From Desulfobulbus sp. (GTDB lineage: Bacteria; Desulfobacterota; Desulfobulbia; Desulfobulbales; Desulfobulbaceae), in the NCBI GenBank assembly GCA_031280615.1, contig JAITGO010000017.1, positions 496,001 through 560,000 on the forward strand: 64,000 bases of DNA, in the 5' to 3' direction. Below, piece after piece: positions 63,231 through 64,000 of this stretch (positions within the stretch are counted from its first letter, which is position 1; every line of letters starts with the position of its first letter). The translations under genes were made by a program, and so were the position numbers. The notes beneath the pieces were generated by a model, which saw only the letters and a program-made list of their open reading frames with translations, did no database searches and was not told the DNA's origin.

Positions 63231-64000
63231 TGATCTATCCCGTTGCGGTATTCCAGCGCAAGCAAAGTGATGTCGTCCGCCTGTTCCGCTCCGTCGGTGA
63301 ACGAATCCAGCGTCTGTTTCAGGGCGGAAAGCAATTTTTTGGGCGAGAACGGCCGGATGGTCTCGCTGTTGATGAAGGAGCACAGCCTGCTTTCCCCGTA
63401 AAGCGCGGCATCGGGATTGGCCGCTTCGGTGACGCCATCCGTGTACAGCAATAAAGACGCGCCCGGCGCCAGGGTGAGCGTTGTGGCGACATACCGGGTC
63501 CCTTGCATCCCCCCCAGCACAAAATGCCGTTTCATGGCAAGCGGAGCATAGACATCGCGTTTGGATGCCGCCATGAACGGCGGATTGTGGCCGGCGTTGA
63601 CGCAGGCAAGCTCGCCGGTGGCGATATTCAACGACGCGGCAAAACAGGTGACGAACATGTCGGTGGGATTGTCCTGGCACAACAGATTGTTGACCGCGGT
63701 CAGGGCGTCGCCGAGATCGTTGCCGGCAAGCATGTGGTTTTTCAAATGGGCCTTGGCGGTCATCATGAAGAGCGCCGCCGGGATGCCTTTGTCCGATACG
63801 TCGGCGATGGCGAACCCGAGATGGGTTTGGTCGATCATGAAGAAATCGTAAAAATCCCCGCCTACTTCCTTGGCCGGGACCATGGAGGCGAACAGGTCGA
63901 ATTCTTTTTGGTACGGCGCTGTGGTCAGCATATCGGGCAGGGCCCCTTGCTGAATCGCCTTGGCCAGGGCGAGTTCCCTATTGATGCGCTGCTCTTTGTC
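63227..64000 (-). CDS. PP2C-type (SpoIIE/RsbU) serine phosphatase, N-terminus beyond window
   Basis: The frame is open to the right window edge, so only the C-terminal 257 residues are present. They begin with the R-I-N-R-E-L-A-L-A-K-A-I-Q-Q linker typical just before RsbU phosphatase domains. V-G-G-D-F-Y-D-F, A-D-V-S-D-K-G-I-P-A-A-L-F-M, N-A-G-H-N-P-P and Y-T-D-G-V-T-E-A then supply the metal-binding aspartates and family motifs. The sensor part that would reveal its input is missing. It dephosphorylates the STAS antagonist in such modules. Confidence 0.9.
   Translation of the reverse strand, partial: DKEQRINRELALAKAIQQGALPDMLTTAPYQKEFDLFASMVPAKEVGGDFYDFFMIDQTHLGFAIADVSDKGIPAALFMMTAKAHLKNHMLAGNDLGDALTAVNNLLCQDNPTDMFVTCFAASLNIATGELACVNAGHNPPFMAASKRDVYAPLAMKRHFVLGGMQGTRYVATTLTLAPGASLLLYTDGVTEAANPDAALYGESRLCSFINSETIRPFSPKKLLSALKQTLDSFTDGAEQADDITLLALEYRNGIDQ

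Overview
The window reads as a chromosomal segment of a strict or near-strict anaerobic, GC-rich Gram-negative bacterium, most likely a sulfate-reducing or related Desulfobacterota (Desulfobulbales-like). This is an inference from gene content: an H+-pumping Nuo complex with a short NuoG, lactate racemase beside a GlcD/GlcF-type lactate or glycolate dehydrogenase, multihaem cytochromes with system II (ResB/CcsB) maturation, NrfHA ammonifying nitrite reductase, a small ferredoxin and a TauE/SafE-type permease. No rRNA, tRNA, CRISPR array or insertion sequence was recognised; almost the whole window is dense coding sequence in several long operons.

Layout. 1-9307 (+): the 3' end of nuoF and complete nuoGHIJKLMN, closed by a GC-rich terminator. 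9490-22691 (+): a tightly coupled ten-gene run with a hybrid histidine kinase, two uncharacterised proteins, HPr and Enzyme I of a PTS without any EII, ThiL, a PpsA-like protein that has ATP-grasp and phosphohistidine domains but no PEP-binding barrel, a dual-specificity-phosphatase/Cys-rich fusion, an NtrC-type sigma-54 activator and a YkgJ-like Cys-rich protein. 22880-25167 (+): a sigma-54-type promoter followed by a single-domain response regulator and a TauE/SafE permease split into two genes. 25341-26626 (-): a DUF2156/GNAT-like protein and a small Cys protein. 26931-34597 (+): a ferredoxin with an Asp in place of one cluster cysteine, alr, argS, small membrane proteins, a GNAT acetyltransferase and secA. 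34875-38936 (-): a chemoreceptor with a CZB-like zinc motif, tatC, tatB and ygbA. 39370-41405 (+): nrfHA, diverging from ygbA. 41669-49824 (+): purA, rpoZ, dnaJ, moaC, a DksA-type protein, galT, an orphan receiver, a degenerate FolE2 homologue and glyS. 49939-52752 (-): a tetrahaem cytochrome, ccsB and resB. 52886-59727 (-): pdxH, a large MscS-like channel, glcD, glcF and larA. 60045-60865 (-): a frameshifted sirtuin. 61219-62292 (+): an acyltransferase-3 membrane protein. 62356-64000 (-): a STAS / HATPase / PP2C partner-switching module cut by the window edge.

How the parts may work together. Lactate oxidation (larA-glcDF) and NADH oxidation (nuo) feed the quinone pool, while NrfHA and the small multihaem cytochrome are periplasmic electron carriers matured by ResB/CcsB. 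Regulation is prominent: two-component, PTS, sigma-54, chemotaxis and partner-switching elements are all present. The most promising candidate for an undescribed system is the 9.5-25.2 kb block, where an EII-less PTS, a PpsA-like phosphotransfer protein and a phosphatase fusion lie in one apparent operon with a sensor kinase and a sigma-54 activator, immediately upstream of a sigma-54-type promoter driving a receiver protein and a split TauE permease.
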